Origin: Pelomonas sp. Root1217 | GTDB lineage: Bacteria > Pseudomonadota > Gammaproteobacteria > Burkholderiales > Burkholderiaceae_C | Direction: 5' to 3' | DNA length: 64,000 bases | Assembly: GCF_001425705.1 (NCBI RefSeq) | Contig: NZ_LMDC01000023.1 | Coordinates: forward strand, 659,079 to 723,078 | Part shown: positions 1-10,046 of the stretch, in pieces | How positions within the stretch are numbered: position 1 is the stretch's first letter | How the letters are laid out: each line of letters opens with the position of its first letter | Position numbers and translations under genes: made by a program | Notes under the pieces: generated by a model | Databases searched by the model: none | The model's input: the letters and a program-made list of their open reading frames with translations, nothing else | Told to the model about the DNA's origin: nothing

Positions 1-678
1 CGCACGCTGGCCGCCCAGGCCGAACAGGTGGAGGCTGCGCTGGAAGCCGCCCGCGCAGCCGCGCACTCCCAGCCTGGCCAGGCGGCGGGCACAGTGCGCC
101 TCACGACCACCGACACGCTGCTGCACGGCCTTCTGGCCCCCGCGCTGGCTGCCCTGCACCGGGCTCAGCCGCGGCTGCAATTCGAGCTGCACACGGGCAA
201 CGAGCTGGCCAGCCTGACGCGGCGCGACGCCGACATCGCGCTGCGCGCCACCGCCAAGCCGCCGCCGCACCTGATCGGCCGGCGCGTCGGGCCGATCCGC
301 GTCGCGCTTTACGCGGCGCGGTCGAGCGCCATCAAGCACTGGGACCAGGTCGAGGCCGGCACCGCCGCCTGGGTCGCGCCCGACGATGGCCTGCCCGAGC
401 ACCCCTCGGTGCGCTGGCGCCAGAGGCACTTCCCGACACTGCAGCCGGCGTTTCGCACGGGCAGCGTGCAGAGCGTGGCCGAGCTGGTGGCGCAGGGGCT
501 GGGCGTGGGCGTGCTGCCGCTGTTCCTGGCCGAACCGAAGCGCGAGCTGCGCCGACTGACCGAGCCGCTGGACGAGGCCGAGACCGACCTCTGGCTGCTG
601 ACCCACCCCGAGACCCGGCACCTGCAGCGCGTGCAGACGGTCTGGAGCCACCTGGCCCAGGCGCTGGTGCTGGATTGA
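1..678 (+). CDS. LysR-family transcriptional regulator, C-terminal part (5' truncated by window edge)
   Basis: The reading frame is open from base 1 and ends at 678, so the gene starts left of the window and 225 residues are visible. The visible part begins in the linker helix (Ala/Glu-rich) and then shows the LysR effector-binding fold: a GTVRLTTTDTLL opening strand, a DADIALR segment and a late GLGVGVLPLFLAE segment, all typical positions in the family. The winged-helix DNA-binding domain lies outside the window. LysR proteins are cytoplasmic regulators that respond to a small ligand. The target is unknown; the next gene, copA, has its own CueR-type promoter, so there is no sign that this regulator controls it. 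Confidence 0.85.
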   Translation, partial: RTLAAQAEQVEAALEAARAAAHSQPGQAAGTVRLTTTDTLLHGLLAPALAALHRAQPRLQFELHTGNELASLTRRDADIALRATAKPPPHLIGRRVGPIRVALYAARSSAIKHWDQVEAGTAAWVAPDDGLPEHPSVRWRQRHFPTLQPAFRTGSVQSVAELVAQGLGVGVLPLFLAEPKRELRRLTEPLDEAETDLWLLTHPETRHLQRVQTVWSHLAQALVLD

Positions 679-699
679 CCCCTGTCAAGGCAAAAGCGC

Positions 700-730
700 T
701 TGACCTTGCCATGATGGGAAGCTTGACGAT
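700..730 (+). promoter_or_regulatory. CueR-type copA promoter with 19-bp spacer
   Basis: A TTGACC -35 hexamer (700-705) is followed, after 19 bp, by a weak -10 at 725-730. The spacer carries the imperfect dyad ACCTTGCC...GGGAAGCT. An over-long 19-bp spacer with a dyad is the hallmark of MerR/CueR activated copper promoters. The predicted transcription start falls at or next to the copA ATG (737), which leaves essentially no leader. Confidence 0.65.
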
Positions 731-736
731 GCCAGC

Positions 737-2919
<2,183 letters not shown>

Positions 2920-2923
<4 letters not shown>

Positions 2924-3330
2924 ACATCGGTGAAGCCGCCCAGGCCTCGGGCGTGTCGGCCAAGATGATCCGGCATTACGAGAGCATCGGCCTGTTCGCT
3001 CAACCGGTGCGCAGCGAGTCGGGCTACCGCATCTATGGCGAGCGTGAAGTCCATCTGCTGCGCTTCATCCGCCACTCGCGCGACCTCGGCTTCTCGCTGG
3101 AGCAGATCCGCGCACTGCTCGGCCTTTGGCAGGACCGGGATCGGCCCAGCCGTGAAGTTCGCGCGTTGGCGCAGACCCATCTGACCGAGCTGGAGACCAA
3201 GCTCGCCGAGCTGCAGGCGATGAAGGCGACGCTTGAGCAGCTGGTGCGCAGCTGCCACGGCGACGAGCGGGCCGACTGCCCCATCCTCGACACGCTGGAG
3301 GCCGGCCCCGAGGCGTTAACAAAGCGCTGA
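2920..3330 (+). CDS. cueR: CueR-like MerR-family copper-responsive regulator
   Basis: This 136-residue regulator of copper efflux has an N-terminal MerR helix-turn-helix ([20 protein letters not shown]), a long dimerisation helix, and a C-terminal metal loop with Cys112 and Cys120 ([10 protein letters not shown]). These are the same positions as the Cu(I)-binding cysteines of E. coli CueR. The ATG overlaps the copA stop by 4 bases, so translation is coupled and the pair is autoregulated from the promoter at 700-730. A plain copper-sensing role is expected; other monovalent coinage metals (Ag, Au) are known CueR inducers. Confidence 0.9.
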
Positions 3331-3375
3331 CGCATCCGCGCTATCGTTGGCCATTTCCACCCACGCGAGCCCACG

Positions 3376-3810
3376 ATGCGCCTCATCCTTCTCGCCGCCC
3401 TGGCCCTGGCCGCACAGGCTGTTCACGCCTCGTCCACCACCGCCTCTTCGGCCGCCGATGCCGGCTCGTCCGCGTCGGGCAGCGTGTCGGACTCCTTCAA
3501 GGGATCGTCCAACAGCAGCAGCGGCGACGAACGCCGCGCCGAAGGCCGCTACCGCGTCACCGAGGTGGCCCGGGCGGACACCGCTGGCAAGCTGCGCCTG
3601 AAGCTGGAGCGCGACGGCGCCGCGCCCGTCGAGCTGACGCTGCCCCAGCAGGCGCTGGCGGCGCGGGCCGTCAACGTCGGCGACGAGGTGCAGGCCACGC
3701 CACAGGCCTATGGCGTGGCCTTTGCGCATGCCGACACCGGCACGGCCTTCTTCCTCGTGCTGGAAGACGCCTGGCAGCGCGAGCTCACGACCCGCGTCGT
3801 CAAGCCTTGA
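3376..3810 (+). CDS. Conserved secreted hypothetical protein, Ser-rich N-terminus
   Basis: This 144-residue protein begins with a clear signal peptide (MRLILLAALALAAQAVHA) and should be periplasmic. A Ser/Ala/Gly-rich linker of about 35 residues follows, then a compact beta-rich domain (roughly residues 55-144, RYRVTEVARADTAGKLRLKLE onward). I recognise no named family. Its stop codon overlaps the start of the next gene in the form TTGA, so the two are translationally coupled and probably act together at the cell envelope. Confidence 0.7.
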   Translation: MRLILLAALALAAQAVHASSTTASSAADAGSSASGSVSDSFKGSSNSSSGDERRAEGRYRVTEVARADTAGKLRLKLERDGAAPVELTLPQQALAARAVNVGDEVQATPQAYGVAFAHADTGTAFFLVLEDAWQRELTTRVVKP

Positions 3811-4688
3811 CCCAAACCGCCCTCGCGGCCGCGCTGCTGCTGACGGCCGCTGCCGCCCAGGCCGGCCTGCCGCCGCGGGGCTGCGACCCCAAGCACGACG
3901 TCACGGCCGCGCAGCAAGACAGGCTGCTGCGCTTTTCAGCCGTCGTCCGCCAGGCACTGGCCGAATCGGGCAGCCCGGCAGCGCTGATCTCGCGTTCAGG
4001 CACCGATCTGTCCCGCTTCGGCCTGCGCTATTCCCATGCCGGCATCGCGCTGGCCGACGGTCTGGACACGCCCTGGGCCGTGCGCCAGCTTTACTACGCC
4101 TGTGTCGAAGGTGCACCCCGTCTCTTCGACCAGGGCCTGGCCGGCTTCATCTCGGGCAGTGACAATGCCGACGTGGGCTATGTGAGCCTGCTGCTGCTGC
4201 CGCCTGAGGCCGCTGCGGCGCTGGCCGCCACGGCGCTGGACAAGCCGGTCGCCCTGGGCCTGCTCGATGTCCACTACAGCGCCAACGCCTACCCTTTCAG
4301 CACCCGCTACCAGAACTGCAACCAGTGGGTGGCCGAGCTGCTCGCCGCGGCCAGCGCCGGCCCCCGCACGCGGGCGGACGCCCAGGCCTGGCTGCAGCGC
4401 GAGGGCTATGCGCCCGCGCCGGTGCAGGCACCTGGCTGGCTGCTGCTGGCCGGCCACGCCATGCCCTGGCTGCACTTCGACGACCAGCCCCGCGACCAGC
4501 TGCGCGCCGGTGCCGTGCAGACCAGCCTGCCGGACAGCCTCGAAGCCTTCGCGTTGCGGCGCTGGCCGGCGGCGCGGCGCATCGAGTTGTGCCATGGGCC
4601 GCAGGGCGTCGTGCGACGCGAGGGCGGTGCCGCGCTGGCGGCGGGGTGCGTGCCGCAGCCGGGCGACCATGTCATGGCCTTGAAATGA
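3807..4688 (+). CDS. DUF2145-family secreted protein, probable permuted papain-like fold
   Basis: This 293-residue protein starts at a TTG that overlaps the preceding stop. It has a signal peptide (MTQTALAAALLLTAAAAQAG). SHAGIAL (about residues 72-78) and the later QNCNQW (about 172-177) match the conserved His and Cys stations I associate with DUF2145. The order His-then-Cys resembles circularly permuted NlpC/P60-type cysteine hydrolases, so a cell-wall or lipid-processing role is possible but unproven. It is coupled to the upstream secreted protein. The family name comes from memory of the motif pattern. Confidence 0.65.
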   Translation: MTQTALAAALLLTAAAAQAGLPPRGCDPKHDVTAAQQDRLLRFSAVVRQALAESGSPAALISRSGTDLSRFGLRYSHAGIALADGLDTPWAVRQLYYACVEGAPRLFDQGLAGFISGSDNADVGYVSLLLLPPEAAAALAATALDKPVALGLLDVHYSANAYPFSTRYQNCNQWVAELLAAASAGPRTRADAQAWLQREGYAPAPVQAPGWLLLAGHAMPWLHFDDQPRDQLRAGAVQTSLPDSLEAFALRRWPAARRIELCHGPQGVVRREGGAALAAGCVPQPGDHVMALK

Positions 4689-4750
4689 ACCCGCCGCCGG
4701 CGCCGCCCCCCATTGCGGGGGTAGCTGACCCGACCCACCAAAAATGAGGA

Positions 4751-4774
4751 TGCGCAGCGCACCTGCGCTGCGCA
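4751..4774 (+). repeat. Perfect inverted repeat in leader of the PLP enzyme gene
   Basis: Two 11-base arms (TGCGCAGCGCA and its complement) are separated by only two bases. The repeat ends 41 bases before the ATG at 4816. It could be an operator or an RNA hairpin acting on the gene, or the end of the transcript from 4688; there is no T-tract. Confidence 0.5.
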
Positions 4775-4815
4775 CAGTCCGCCCCCACAACAACGAGTTT
4801 CTTTTGGGGGCCGCA

Positions 4816-6153
4816 ATGGACGAACTGATGGAACGGGCCGTGGAGACCACGGCGAGGGAGGAATTCACCGAAGGGGCCGAGCTGCGCGGCTCGTCCTTCG
4901 ACTACCTGACGCAACCCGGCGCCGACCTGGCCGCCAAGGCCCAGGCCTTCCATGCCTGGGCTGAGAACCGTGTCGCGCACGGCGTCTTTCCCTATGCCAA
5001 GCGCCTGGGCGGGCGGCCTGGCGCGACGGCCGAACTCACGCTGCTGGATGGTCAGCGCCATGCGGGGCTGAACTTCTCGTCGCAGGAGTATTTGTCGCTG
5101 GCCCGCCACCCCAGGATCTGCGCCGCGGCGCAGGCAGCCATGGAGCGCTACGGCGTGCACAGCGCGGGCTCCACCGCACTGGCCGGCAATGTCGAGGAGG
5201 CGACCCTCCTGGAAGCGGAACTCGGCGAGCTGCTGCGCACGCCCGAGGTGCTGCTGTTCCCGACGGGGTGGGCCGCGGGCTTCGGGGCCATCAAGGGCCT
5301 GGTCCGCGAGGCCGACCACGTCATCATCGACCAGCTCGCTCACAACTGCCTGCACGAGGGCGCGCGGGCAGCAACGCCCAACGTGCACCTGCACCGCCAT
5401 CTGGACGTCGACCATGTCGAGCGCCTGCTCAAGCGTGTGCGCCAACGTGACCCGCACAACGGCATCCTCGTCGTCACCGAGGGCTGCTTCTCGATGGACG
5501 CCGACTCGCCCGACATCCGCCGGCTGCAGTCGCTGGCGCGCGAGCATGGCGCGCTGCTGATGGTCGACGTGGCCCACGACCTGGGCTGCATGGGGCCGGG
5601 CGGCGGCGGCCAGCTTGAGCTGCAGGGTGTGCTGGGCCAGGTGGACCTGGTGATGGGGTCGTTCTCCAAGACCTTCGCATCCAACGGCGGCTTCGTGGCC
5701 ACGCATGACCGCGCGATCAAGGAGTACCTGCGCTTCTATGCCGCGCCTAACACCTTCTCCAACGCGCTGTCGCCGGTGCAGGTGGCCATCGTGCGCGCCT
5801 GCTTAGGCCTGGTGCGCTCCGGCGAGGGGGTGGAGCGGCGTGACCGGCTGATGCGCGCCATCCTGGGTCTGCGCGGCGCGCTGACCGAGCAGGGCATCAC
5901 CGTGCTGGGACATCCATCGCCGATCGTGCCGGTCATGCTGGGGCATGACGCACTCGCCCGCGTGGCCAGCCGCGAGATGGCCCAGGCGGGACTGCTGGCC
6001 AATCTCGTCGAGTACCCGGCCGTGTCGCTGAACAGCGCGCGGCTGCGCATGCAGGTCATGGCCGACCACACGCCCGCCCTGGCGCAAACGGCGGCGCGCA
6101 TCGTGGCCGATTCATTGCAGCGCGCACGCGACCTGACCGGCCACGTGAACTGA
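4816..6153 (+). CDS. Alpha-oxoamine synthase family PLP enzyme (AONS / serine palmitoyltransferase-like)
   Basis: This 445-residue fold-type I PLP enzyme shows the family landmarks: LNFSSQEYLSLA near the N-terminus, HSAGSTALAGN, DVAHDLGCMG, and the Schiff-base lysine in GSFSKTFASNGGF (Lys about 285). Enzymes of this family condense an amino acid with an acyl-CoA or acyl-ACP to an aminoketone, as in biotin, sphingolipid and CqsA-type signal synthesis. The GSFSKTFAS active site looks more like serine palmitoyltransferase than BioF, but no biotin or sphingolipid genes are adjacent, so the substrate is open. The ATG at 4816 (after a GGGGG run) is preferred over an upstream in-frame start, because the extra residues look non-coding and overlap the inverted repeat. 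Confidence 0.8.
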   Translation: MDELMERAVETTAREEFTEGAELRGSSFDYLTQPGADLAAKAQAFHAWAENRVAHGVFPYAKRLGGRPGATAELTLLDGQRHAGLNFSSQEYLSLARHPRICAAAQAAMERYGVHSAGSTALAGNVEEATLLEAELGELLRTPEVLLFPTGWAAGFGAIKGLVREADHVIIDQLAHNCLHEGARAATPNVHLHRHLDVDHVERLLKRVRQRDPHNGILVVTEGCFSMDADSPDIRRLQSLAREHGALLMVDVAHDLGCMGPGGGGQLELQGVLGQVDLVMGSFSKTFASNGGFVATHDRAIKEYLRFYAAPNTFSNALSPVQVAIVRACLGLVRSGEGVERRDRLMRAILGLRGALTEQGITVLGHPSPIVPVMLGHDALARVASREMAQAGLLANLVEYPAVSLNSARLRMQVMADHTPALAQTAARIVADSLQRARDLTGHVN

Positions 6154-6197
6154 AGCCCCTCGTCCAGTCTTGCTGGGCTGCACGCCAGCAAGTCTGA

Positions 6198-6293
6198 CCG
6201 GTCCCCCGAGGGGACGGCGATGCTTGCCGGGTTGACCGGCAAGCACATCGCCATGGTGGGCCGGCTCGGGAGCGGCCCAGCGCTCGGCCCGAA
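6198..6293 (+). repeat. Dispersed hairpin repeat, copy A
   Basis: This is one of three copies in the window (others at 13378-13472 and 38778-38871). Successive stems are GGTCCCC/GGGGAC, a long CTTGCCGG/CCGGCAAG arm set inside GGCGATG/CATCGCC, and CGGGCC/GGCCCG at the 3' end. It lies between two converging genes. Confidence 0.75.
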
Positions 6294-6309
6294 TACGAAA
6301 TGCAGAGGA

Positions 6310-7014
6310 TCAGCCCCGCGCCGGGATCTTGAGTCCGCGCTGCACGGCGGGGCGGGCGAGGAAGGCCTTGAGCACGCGGTCGACCTCGGCGAAGTCGGCA
6401 TAGCCCACCAGCTCGCCGGCACCATAGAAGCCAATCAGGTTGTTCACCCAGGGCCAGGTGGCGATGTCGGCGATCGTGTACTCGTCACCGATCAGCCAAT
6501 CGCGGCCTTTCAGATGAACGTCGAGCACGTTCAGCAGCCGGCGCGCCTCGGCCAGGTAACGGTCGCGCGGGCGCTTGTCTTCATAGTCCTTGCCGGCGAA
6601 CTTGTGGAAGAAGCCGACCTGGCCAAACATCGGCCCGATGCCGCCCATCTGGAACATCAGCCACTGGATGGCCTCGTAACGCCGGGCGGGGTCGGCGGGC
6701 AAGAGCTGCCCGGTCTTGTCGGCCAGGTAGATCAGGATGGCGCCGCTCTCGAACAGCGGCAGCGGCTGGCCGCCGGGGCCGTTCGGGTCGATGATGGCAG
6801 GGATCTTGTTGTTCGGGTTGAGCGACAGGAACTCGGGGCTGAGCTGGTCGTTGGTGTCGAACTTGACCAGATGCGGCTCGTAGGCCAGGCCGATCTCCTC
6901 CAGCGCGATGGCCACCTTGACGCCGTTGGGCGTGGGCAGCGAATAGAGCTGCAAGCGCTCGGGGTGGGCGGCAGGCCATTTCTTCGTGATGGGGAAGCGG
7001 CTGAGGTCGGTCAT
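6310..7014 (-). CDS. Nu-class glutathione S-transferase (YfcG/YghU-like)
   Basis: This 234-residue cytoplasmic protein has an N-terminal thioredoxin fold with YSLPTPNGVKVAIALEE, and NPNNKIPAI with the cis-proline and FESGAILIYLA that bind glutathione. A helical C-terminal domain carries IADIATWPWV. The TPNG-initial motif and the short extension before it match YfcG-type enzymes, which work as disulfide-bond or organic peroxide reductases rather than classical transferases. It converges with the PLP enzyme gene across repeat copy A. No operon partner is evident. Confidence 0.85.
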   Translation of the reverse strand: MTDLSRFPITKKWPAAHPERLQLYSLPTPNGVKVAIALEEIGLAYEPHLVKFDTNDQLSPEFLSLNPNNKIPAIIDPNGPGGQPLPLFESGAILIYLADKTGQLLPADPARRYEAIQWLMFQMGGIGPMFGQVGFFHKFAGKDYEDKRPRDRYLAEARRLLNVLDVHLKGRDWLIGDEYTIADIATWPWVNNLIGFYGAGELVGYADFAEVDRVLKAFLARPAVQRGLKIPARG

Positions 7015-7100
7015 GGCGAGTGGCGAAATGAGTTCGCAGCGACTTTAGAGCCGCCTGGCTTGGCCCTTCGTCAGACGGGGCATCGCACTTGGTGCAGCTC

Positions 7101-7247
7101 TCAGGCTTCGTCGGGCCAGGCCAGGCGGCGGACTTCGGAACTGGCTCGCAAGGTGTTGTCCACCTCGGCCACGGCATCCGTCTCGGCCAGCAGTTGCTCG
7201 ATCTGCGGGCAAGTAACCGTTCCACATGCCTGGGAACCGGGTGGCAA
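7101..7247 (-). CDS. Possible small protein with frame-shifted start
   Basis: A 48-codon frame from a TTG at 7247 reads like real protein ([21 protein letters not shown], then a [15 protein letters not shown] tail). The only good ribosome binding site (GGAGG at 7263-7267) instead points to an ATG at 7252-7254 in another frame, which gives an arginine-rich, non-coding-looking product. Either a small gene begins at the TTG, or this is a small gene broken by a one-base shift near 7250. No family was recognised. Confidence 0.3.
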   Translation of the reverse strand: MPPGSQACGTVTCPQIEQLLAETDAVAEVDNTLRASSEVRRLAWPDEA

Positions 7248-7328
7248 GGCTCATCGCAGAAACCTCCCAATGCAATCCGACGACTATGCAGCAAACCATT
7301 GCCCCATCGCGGCGTGAAAATGCCCCCC

Positions 7329-8243
7329 ATGTCAACCATCGCCCCCGCCGCCCCAGGGCCTTCACAGCCGTCGCGGCTTGCGCTCTACCTGCAGCTGATC
7401 CGCTGGGACCGCCCCGCCGGCTGGCTGCTGCTGCTGTGGCCGACGCTGTCGGCGCTGTGGATCGCGGCGGATGGCTGGCCGGGCTGGCATCTGCTGGCCG
7501 TCTTCACCCTCGGCACGGTGTTGATGCGCTCGGCGGGCTGCTGCGTCAACGACGTGGCCGACCGCGATTTCGACCGCCATGTGCAGCGCACCGCCGCGCG
7601 GCCGGTGACGACGGGTGCGGTGTCGGTGAAGGAGGCCTTGATCCTCGGCGCGGTGCTGTCCCTGGTGTCCTTCGGCCTGGTGCTGACGACCAACCCGCCC
7701 ACCATCCTGCTGAGCTTCGCGGCGCTGGCCGTCGCCATCGCCTACCCGTTTGCCAAGCGCGTGCTGGCCATGCCCCAGGCCGTGCTGGGCGTGGCCTTTT
7801 CCTTCGGCATTCCGATGGCCTTTGCCGCGGCCCTGGGCGGCATGGAATGGAACCTGCGCGCGGTGCCGCTGTCGGCCTGGGCGCTGCTCGTGGCCAACCT
7901 GTTCTGGGTGCTGGCCTATGACACGGAATACGCGATGGTGGACCGTGATGACGACCTGAAGATCGGCCTGCGCTCCTCGGCCATCGCGCTGGGCCGCTGG
8001 GACGTGCCCGGCATCATGATCTTCTACACCGCCTATCTGGCCATGTGGGCGGGCCTGGGCCTGCGCCTGGGCCTCGGGCGCTGGTTCTTGCTCGGCATCG
8101 CAGTGGCCGCAGCCCAGGCGCTGTGGCACTACAAGCTGATCCACCGGCGCAGCCGCGCGGGCTGCTTCACGGCCTTCCGCTCCAACCACTGGCTGGGCTT
8201 TGCGGTTTTTGCCGGCACTGCGGTAGACCTGGCCCTGCGGTAG
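7329..8243 (+). CDS. ubiA: 4-hydroxybenzoate polyprenyltransferase
   Basis: This 304-residue integral membrane prenyltransferase attaches the polyprenyl tail to 4-hydroxybenzoate in ubiquinone synthesis. Both aspartate-rich motifs are visible: [19 protein letters not shown] (first) and [12 protein letters not shown] (second), which bind Mg-diphosphate, with about eight hydrophobic helices. The ATG at 7329 is preferred; an ATG three codons upstream is equally in frame. ubiC, which makes its substrate, lies about 7 kb away in this window, so the pathway genes are near but not in one operon. The 3' end carries a short tandem duplication. Confidence 0.95.
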   Translation: MSTIAPAAPGPSQPSRLALYLQLIRWDRPAGWLLLLWPTLSALWIAADGWPGWHLLAVFTLGTVLMRSAGCCVNDVADRDFDRHVQRTAARPVTTGAVSVKEALILGAVLSLVSFGLVLTTNPPTILLSFAALAVAIAYPFAKRVLAMPQAVLGVAFSFGIPMAFAAALGGMEWNLRAVPLSAWALLVANLFWVLAYDTEYAMVDRDDDLKIGLRSSAIALGRWDVPGIMIFYTAYLAMWAGLGLRLGLGRWFLLGIAVAAAQALWHYKLIHRRSRAGCFTAFRSNHWLGFAVFAGTAVDLALR

Positions 8244-8257
8244 ACCTGGCCCTGCGG
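8224..8257 (+). repeat. 17-bp perfect tandem duplication at the ubiA stop
   Basis: The unit TAGACCTGGCCCTGCGG occurs twice in a row (8224-8240 and 8241-8257). The first unit supplies the present TAG stop. The second is followed by TGA, which would have been the original stop, so the protein end (AVDLALR) is unchanged. Confidence 0.8.
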
Positions 8258-8411
8258 TGACGTGGACCGCGGCACCGGGCTGGGCAGGATTCGGCGTGAC
8301 GGAAGCCTCACGCGCATCGAGAAGCGCTGCGTGCGCTGACGTGTCCAGACCCTAGACTGCTGACCGCCCGAGGTGGCCGAGACCGCCTGCGCTCAATCAG
8401 GGAGTTTGTTG

Positions 8412-10046
8412 ATGTCGTATCCGTTGCGCCGCGCAGCCGCGCTGGCCCTTCTTTTGCCTCTGCTGTTGGCGGGTTGTGGAGGCGGCGGTGGCCCGGCCGG
8501 CACGCCCGTTTTCCGCGCCGGCGACAGCCCGGGATCGTCGGGTGGCTCCACCAGCGGCGGCGGCAGCAACGGCAGCACCAGCTCGTCGCCCGACCCGGCC
8601 GGCCCGTCGGCCAGCTTCGCCCAGCAATGCGCCGCCAACAACACGCTGGCGGCCGGCAATCTGCGCACGTCGACGCTGGACACCGAGAAAAAGTGGCTGC
8701 GCGCCTATTTCGACGAGGCCTACCTCTGGCGCGAGCAGGTTCCGCAGGTGAACCCGTCACAGTCGGCCTACAGCGGCGCTGATGCCCATGCGGCCATGGA
8801 CGCCTACTTCGAGGCGCTGAAAACCACCCAGACCACCGATACCGGCCAGCCGCGCGACCGTTTCAGCTTCACCTATCCGACCGACCAATGGACGGCGCTG
8901 ACCCGCAACGCCGTCGAGGCCGGCTATGGCATCGAGTGGAAGCTGACCAGCCCGCTGCCGCCGCGGCAGATCCAGATCGCCTATGTCGAAGCGGGCAGCC
9001 CCGCCGATCGCGCGGGCCTGAGGCGCGGGGACCAGCTCATCAGCGTGGACAGCGTCAGCGCCGACGTCGGCGACCCCTTCGGCGTCGACGCGCTGAACGC
9101 CGCCCTCTTCCCCGATTCGGCCGATGCGCAGCACGACTTCACCTTCGCGCGCGGCGGCGTCACCCTCAGGCAACGCCTGACCAGCGCGGCTCTGACCAAG
9201 ACGCCGGTGCCCATCAGCCGCATCGTGACGACGCCGCAGGGCACGCGTGCCGGCTACCTGCTGTTCAACGATCACATCGCGCCGGCGGAAGGCCAGCTGA
9301 TCACGGCGATGCAGGGCTTCCAGGCCCAGGGCGTGCGCGAGCTGGTGCTGGACCTGCGCTACAACGGCGGCGGCTATCTCTACATTGCCAGCGAGCTGGC
9401 GACCATGATCGCTGGCACGGCGCGCACCGCGGGCCAGGCCTTCGAGACGCTGAAGTACAGCGCCAGGCGCAGTGCCGAAAACGAGACGACACCGTTCTAC
9501 GACACCTCCTGCATCCTTGTCGGCAACAACTGCACGCAGGAGCAGCCACTGCCAACGCTGAATCTGACACGGGTCTATGTGCTGGCGCAGTCAGGCACCT
9601 GCTCGGCCAGCGAGGCCGTCATCAACGGCCTGCGCGGCGTGGGCGTCGATGTCGTGCTGATCGGCGGCAAGACCTGTGGCAAGCCCTATGGCTTCACGGC
9701 CAGGGACAACTGCGGCATCAGCTATTTCCCCATCGAGTTCACCGGCGTCAACGCGCAGGGCTTCGGTGACTACGCCGACGGCTTTGAGCCCAGCGCCAGC
9801 GGCACGGCCGGCACGCGCTTGGTCAAGGGTTGCAGCGTCGCCGACGACACCGGCCGTGCGCTGGGCGACCCCGCCGAAGCCATGTTGGCCACGGCCCTGG
9901 GCCACGTCGACAAGGGCAGCTGCCCGGTGCTGCCGAGCGCGGCCGCCGGCGCGCGGGTGCAGAACTCGGCCATTGGTGAAGGCGCCGCCGCGATGACGCT
10001 CAAGCGCCACCCGGCGCGCAGCAACCGCCTGCTGGTGGGCCGTTAG
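8412..10046 (+). CDS. S41-family peptidase lipoprotein with PDZ-like domain
   Basis: This 544-residue protein has a lipoprotein signal with lipobox LLAGC (Cys about 22), so it is membrane-anchored outside the cytoplasm. A Gly/Ser-rich linker (about 23-75) leads to a helical N-terminal domain, a PDZ-like segment (VEAGSPADRAGLRRGDQLISV), and an S41 catalytic domain with SGTCSASEA carrying the nucleophile and GGKTCGKPYG carrying the likely general-base lysine. Extra cysteine pairs suggest periplasmic disulfides. The start at 8412 follows GGGAG at 8400-8404 and gives a clean signal peptide. It converges on the oxidoreductase gene with overlapping stops (10043-10046). Carboxy-terminal processing-type proteolysis is likely; the substrate is unknown. 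Confidence 0.8.
   Translation: MSYPLRRAAALALLLPLLLAGCGGGGGPAGTPVFRAGDSPGSSGGSTSGGGSNGSTSSSPDPAGPSASFAQQCAANNTLAAGNLRTSTLDTEKKWLRAYFDEAYLWREQVPQVNPSQSAYSGADAHAAMDAYFEALKTTQTTDTGQPRDRFSFTYPTDQWTALTRNAVEAGYGIEWKLTSPLPPRQIQIAYVEAGSPADRAGLRRGDQLISVDSVSADVGDPFGVDALNAALFPDSADAQHDFTFARGGVTLRQRLTSAALTKTPVPISRIVTTPQGTRAGYLLFNDHIAPAEGQLITAMQGFQAQGVRELVLDLRYNGGGYLYIASELATMIAGTARTAGQAFETLKYSARRSAENETTPFYDTSCILVGNNCTQEQPLPTLNLTRVYVLAQSGTCSASEAVINGLRGVGVDVVLIGGKTCGKPYGFTARDNCGISYFPIEFTGVNAQGFGDYADGFEPSASGTAGTRLVKGCSVADDTGRALGDPAEAMLATALGHVDKGSCPVLPSAAAGARVQNSAIGEGAAAMTLKRHPARSNRLLVGR

Noticed and set aside
6220-7317. 365-codon forward frame across the gst gene
   Set aside because: It is antisense to a well-conserved glutathione transferase and shows no recognisable protein features.
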